Shown here: one piece after another, positions 61,282 to 64,000 of the stretch
Numbering within the stretch: the first letter of the stretch is position 1
How the letters are laid out: each line of letters begins with the position of its first letter
Origin: Chersky-840 sp963810195
Lineage (GTDB): Bacteria > Actinomycetota > Acidimicrobiia > Acidimicrobiales > UBA8190
NCBI GenBank assembly: GCA_963810195.1
Contig: CAWEMO010000002.1
Coordinates: 62,001 to 126,000 of the forward strand
DNA: 64,000 nucleotides
Direction of reading: 5' to 3'
Notes under the pieces: model-generated
The model's input: only the letters and a program-made list of their open reading frames with translations
What the model was told of the DNA's origin: nothing
Database searches by the model: none
Program-made: the position numbers and the translations under genes

Positions 61282-62418
61282 CTACGGCGTGATCGGTACT
61301 TCCCAGACGAGAAGGGTCCCGCCTTCTTCGCGGCTCTCGACGGCGAATCGCCCATGGAGCTTCTCCGCCCGTCGCCGCAGGTTGACGAGGCCCAGCCCTC
61401 CGTCGGTCGTTCCCGTCGGTGCGAGCCCGTGCCCGTTGTCGGTGACCTGCAGCCAGCACCACCCGTCGCGTACCCGCAAGGCCACTGTGGCTTCGGTGGC
61501 CTGGGCGTGACGCCCGATGTTGGTCACCGCTTCTCGCACCGCCGCCGACAGGTGTTCGGCCAGCTCGTCGGGTATGGCCGAGTCCACCGGACCGTCGAAC
61601 GACACCCTGGCCTCGAAGCCCAGTACGGGGTTGAGATCGCGGACGAGAGACAGGATGGTGTTCCGGACACCTTGATCGAGGCCCGACGACCCAAGCTCGT
61701 AGATGGTGGATCGGACCTGGCGGATCGTGGCGTCGAGATCCGACACCGCCGATTTGAGCCGATCCGAGATCCCCGCCGCCGCAGCGGCTCCTGCCATGCT
61801 CTGGAGGGAGAGCGTGACGGCGAAGAGACGTTGGATCACCGTGTCGTGGAGGTCCCTGGCCACGCGGTCGCGATCCTCGTAGACGGCCACCTCCTGCACC
61901 CGCTGATGAAGCCGCGCGTTCTGGATGGCGATCCCGGCGGCGAGGGCAAGCGCCGCGACCAGCGCCTCGTCGTCCTGCGTGAACTCGGACCAGCCGATCT
62001 TGTCGGTGAGATAGAGGTTGCCGTAGACCTCGTCGCGCACCTTGATCGGCACCCCCAGAAACGAGGTCATGGGCGGATGGTTGGGGGGAAATCCATAGCT
62101 GTCGGGGTGCGTTGCCATGTCACTCAGACGCAACGGCTGAGGGTGGGTGATGAGCAGTCCCAGCACCCCTCGACCCGTGGGTCGGGCGCCGATCCGCTCC
62201 TCCTCCTCGGGCTCGAGCCCCACGGTCAGGAACTCGGAGAGCGCGGTGCCTTCGTCGTTGAGGACCCCCAGCGCGCCGTAGCGGGCCCCTGCCATCGAGC
62301 GGGCCTCCTGGATCAAGTGGCGCAGCAGAACCGGGAGCTCGAGATCCGCCTCGAGGAGAAGCGTCGCCTCGAGCACCCGGCGAAGCTTGACGGGGTCTTC
62401 GATCGCCCGGAATGGCAC
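61282..62418 (-). CDS. devS: DevS/DosT-like sensor histidine kinase (GAF + HisKA_3)
   Basis: 378 aa from GTG 62418; a TTG at 62478 would add 20 residues. One GAF domain at about residues 30-180 with MAGARYGALGVL, GRGVLGLLITHPQPLRL and HPDSYGFPPNHPPMTSFLGVP, followed by YGNLYLTDK. This closely matches mycobacterial DevS/DosT GAF-A, the heme-binding oxygen/NO/CO sensor. The kinase part has phospho-His in RDLHDTVIQRLFA (near 200), N-box REAVTNIGRHAQA, DNGHGL and GLGLVNLRRRAE. No second GAF, unlike DevS. Divergent from the response-regulator gene, an unusual arrangement. Confidence 0.88.
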   Translation of the reverse strand: MPFRAIEDPVKLRRVLEATLLLEADLELPVLLRHLIQEARSMAGARYGALGVLNDEGTALSEFLTVGLEPEEEERIGARPTGRGVLGLLITHPQPLRLSDMATHPDSYGFPPNHPPMTSFLGVPIKVRDEVYGNLYLTDKIGWSEFTQDDEALVAALALAAGIAIQNARLHQRVQEVAVYEDRDRVARDLHDTVIQRLFAVTLSLQSMAGAAAAAGISDRLKSAVSDLDATIRQVRSTIYELGSSGLDQGVRNTILSLVRDLNPVLGFEARVSFDGPVDSAIPDELAEHLSAAVREAVTNIGRHAQATEATVALRVRDGWCWLQVTDNGHGLAPTGTTDGGLGLVNLRRRAEKLHGRFAVESREEGGTLLVWEVPITP

Positions 62419-62553
62419 GGTCGTCCAGCCTAGCGGGCATGATGTTTCTCCGGGCTGAGCAGGCCCATCAGTCGGCAATCCCCCGGAGCGCGTAGCCAGC
62501 GGGGATCCCGGGACGGGTTGCCCCGGATGCGGTCCACTTGGGAAGATGAATCA

Positions 62554-63225
62554 GTGAGCCTGCGCGTGTTCCTCCTCGACGATCACGAGATCGTCCGGAC
62601 CGGCCTCCGGTCGTTGCTCGAGGCGACCGACGACATCGTCGTCGTAGGTGAAGCCGGGACCGTCGAGGAGGCGTTGGCCCGGATCCCGCCGACCCGGCCC
62701 GACGTTGCCATTCTCGATGTCCGGCTCCCCGACGGGAGCGGTGTCGAAGTGTGTCGAGAGGTTCGATCGCACACCCCCGAGATCGCCTGTGTGATGCTCA
62801 CCTCCTACCCGGATGACGAAGCGCTCTTCGCCGCCATCATGGCGGGTGCGGCCGGCTACGTGTTGAAGCAGGTCGAGGGCACCAACCTGGTCGACGACGT
62901 CCGGCGTGTGGCGGCGGGGCAGTCGCTTCTCGACCCGGCGGTCACCGAGAGGGTGCTGGCGCGGCTGCGGAAGGGTCCGGAGGAAGACCCCCGGCTCGCC
63001 AGCCTCACCGCTCAGGAGCGGCGCATCCTGGACCTCATTGCCGAGGGGCAGACGAATCGTCAGATCGCGGGCGCGCTGTACCTTGCCGAGAAGACGGTCA
63101 AGAACTACGTCTCCAACGTGCTGTCCAAGCTCGGCATGGAGCGCCGGACGCAGGCTGCGACGTACGCGGCGCGCCTTGACGAGCGATCGCAGCGATCCAC
63201 GCGCGACGACGCGTCCGGAACCTAG
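62554..63225 (+). CDS. devR: DevR/DosR-like response regulator (NarL/LuxR class)
   Basis: 223 aa from GTG 62554 after GGGAAGATG. Receiver: LRVFLLDDHEIVRTGL, phospho-Asp in VAILDVRLPDGSG (near residue 53), VMLTSYPDDEALFAAIMAGAAGYVLK. LuxR-type HTH: LTAQERRILDLIAEGQTNRQIAGALYLAEKTVKNYVSNVLSKLGMERRTQA (core LAEKTVKNYVSNVLSKLGME), nearly identical to M. tuberculosis DosR in the recognition helix region. Candidate DosR-type boxes occur in the neighbouring 20 kb. It pairs with the divergent DevS-like kinase. Confidence 0.9.
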   Translation: MSLRVFLLDDHEIVRTGLRSLLEATDDIVVVGEAGTVEEALARIPPTRPDVAILDVRLPDGSGVEVCREVRSHTPEIACVMLTSYPDDEALFAAIMAGAAGYVLKQVEGTNLVDDVRRVAAGQSLLDPAVTERVLARLRKGPEEDPRLASLTAQERRILDLIAEGQTNRQIAGALYLAEKTVKNYVSNVLSKLGMERRTQAATYAARLDERSQRSTRDDASGT

Positions 63226-63251
63226 ACACGTCTCCCGGGTCCGTCCTCAGC

Positions 63252-63608
63252 TCAGTTCAGTTCGGATCGTTCGGTGAGCTCCTCGAGCTCGATCAGCTGA
63301 TCCAGGCCGAGACCTCGATTTTCGAGGGCACGCTCGAGCCGGGTCCGCTCGAGTTGCCGCTGGTCGAAGCTGTCCAGGTCGAAGTCGACCCCGAGCCGTC
63401 GGGCGAGGCCGATCAGCGCGATGTCGTAGGCCAGTTGGTCGGCGAGCGCGGCCGCGGCCCAGTCTGAACCGGTTCTCTTAGCCGGCTGGGCCTCCAGCTT
63501 GCCCCGACAGGCCAGCACCTTGGTCAGAGCCTCTCCGGTCGTGGATTCGTCTTCGGACCCGTCCGTCTGCTCGAGCGCGGCGCTGAGGAGTTGGCTGTAG
63601 ATGGACAT
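63252..63608 (-). CDS. Conserved protein of unknown function
   Basis: 118 aa, ATG 63608 behind TAGGAGACG. All-helical: MSIYSQLLSAALEQ, ALTKVLACRGKLEAQ, AAAALADQLAYDIALIGLARRLGVDFDLDSFDQ (part: DQLAYDIALIGLARRLGV), LERTRLERALENRGL. The Asp/Glu-rich C-terminus is coiled-coil-like. No domain recognised. It lies downstream of two candidate DosR boxes (63729 and 63804) and convergent with devR, so may belong to the same regulon. Confidence 0.7.
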   Translation of the reverse strand: MSIYSQLLSAALEQTDGSEDESTTGEALTKVLACRGKLEAQPAKRTGSDWAAAALADQLAYDIALIGLARRLGVDFDLDSFDQRQLERTRLERALENRGLGLDQLIELEELTERSELN

Positions 63609-63728
63609 CGTCTCCTACCCTCGCGTCTCGCCGGCACTACGTGGGCCCGGCCCTCTGCTCGGATCAGGTCCCGAGTCGAAGGCCATTTCCATACCTTCAG
63701 TGTCCCCTCGACCTCGCCCACCACGGAA

Positions 63729-63742
63729 GGGCCAGAGGTCCC
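63729..63742. promoter_or_regulatory. Weak DosR-like palindrome
   Basis: GGGCCAGAGGTCCC: GGGxC-N4-GxCCC, 10 of 14 positions. Between the leftward 118-aa gene and the right-edge gene. Confidence 0.35.
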
Positions 63743-63803
63743 AATCGACCTGCAAGTGGACCCGAGGATCCATGGTGCGGACGCGGCCGCGCTGTCGGGA
63801 GAC

Positions 63804-63817
63804 GGGACTTTCGGCCC
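63804..63817 (+). promoter_or_regulatory. DosR/DevR-type box near the right edge
   Basis: GGGACTTTCGGCCC: 12 of 14 consensus positions, 13 of 14 identical to the arc box at 43566-43579. It could serve the rightward gene starting near 63894 or, less well placed, the leftward gene at 63608. Confidence 0.55.
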
Positions 63818-63893
63818 TGTCTGTGCTTGGTTGGCAGCCTGGATCATGGGAGAGAAGAGATCTCTCTGTGAGGTTGAACGGAGGTCCGCGGCG

Positions 63894-64000
63894 GTGGGTG
63901 TTCTTGTGGCTGATCGACGAGATCGCGCCCGGGACCCTCGAAGTCGCCGCGACGACGCGACCTCCTCGGCGTCCGACCAGCAGCCGATCCTCCGGCGTGA
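63894..64000 (+). CDS. Start of a possible gene running off the window
   Basis: GTG 63894 follows GGAGG (63880-63884) and the frame is open to the window end (about 35 residues: VGVLVADRRDRARDPRSRRD and more). Another frame starting at GTG 63868 is also open to the edge. I cannot recognise either. The position after a DosR-type box makes a regulated gene likely here. Confidence 0.3.
   Translation, partial: MGVLVADRRDRARDPRSRRDDATSSASDQQPILRR

Overview
The window is high-GC chromosomal DNA from an actinobacterium, most likely of the class Acidimicrobiia. The main clue is a secreted protein at 33.3-34.8 kb built from six GGYW-xVA-DGGVFxF...GSMGG repeats, a type I associate with Acidimicrobiia. 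It also has a mycobacterium-like CYP51 locus, a DevS/DevR-type two-component pair, GTG starts and many 4-base ATGA/GTGA gene overlaps. The organism is inferred, not proven.

Layout. 0-3 kb: end of a conjugation-type module (VirB4-like ATPase, TraD/VirD4-like coupling protein) that runs with a 4-base overlap into a cytochrome P450. 4.3-9 kb: amidase, BluB, polyphosphate glucokinase, a small membrane protein and a quinone oxidoreductase. 9-15 kb: lipid genes (enoyl-CoA hydratase, thiolase plus DUF35 partner), a PhzF protein, an SDR and an SCO6745-type protein. 14.3-24.4 kb: two divergent, tightly overlapping operons. Leftward: unknown-TetR-CYP123-like-SDR-CYP51-ferredoxin-SnoaL. Rightward: hydroxyisobutyrate-type dehydrogenase-ALDH-CMD-SDR-enoyl-CoA hydratase. 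The arrangement closely resembles the Mycobacterium tuberculosis cyp51 neighbourhood (Rv0762c-Rv0771, from memory), and a 16-bp palindrome lies between the two operons.

24.56-33.26 kb: a genomic island in a tRNA-Arg(ACG) gene. A 44-bp copy of the tRNA 3' part (42/44 identical) marks the far end. Cargo: a GbsR/MarR regulator with a drug-type ABC exporter, a decayed tyrosine integrase, a small conserved protein, a STAND ATPase and a frameshifted IS30 transposase. 33.3-38.7 kb: four secreted proteins (GGYW-repeat, pentapeptide-repeat, IPT/TIG-like, YHYH) interrupted by an IS630 element.

38.8-43.5 kb: a complete arginine deiminase operon (antiporter, arcA, arcB, arcC). 43.7-55.8 kb: MMPL exporter with a divergent TetR gene, wax ester synthase/DGAT, MFS transporter, acyl-CoA synthetase, trehalose synthase, flavin-binding protein, HAD phosphatase and VOC protein. 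56-59.6 kb: an FtsX/LolD-type ABC exporter and an EmrB-type MFS protein. 59.6-64 kb: UspA, an unknown membrane protein and a divergent DevS/DevR-like pair.

The right 25 kb looks like a hypoxia or dormancy neighbourhood. Close matches to the DosR box (core GGGACTTT-S-G-S-CC) lie upstream of the arc operon, the wax ester synthase, the flavin-binding protein and a right-edge gene, with the DevR homologue in the same segment.

Two cautions. Eight genes carry frameshifts, several in compensating pairs, so single-base sequence errors are possible. Short tandem duplications (7-30 bp) recur at gene starts and stops throughout.
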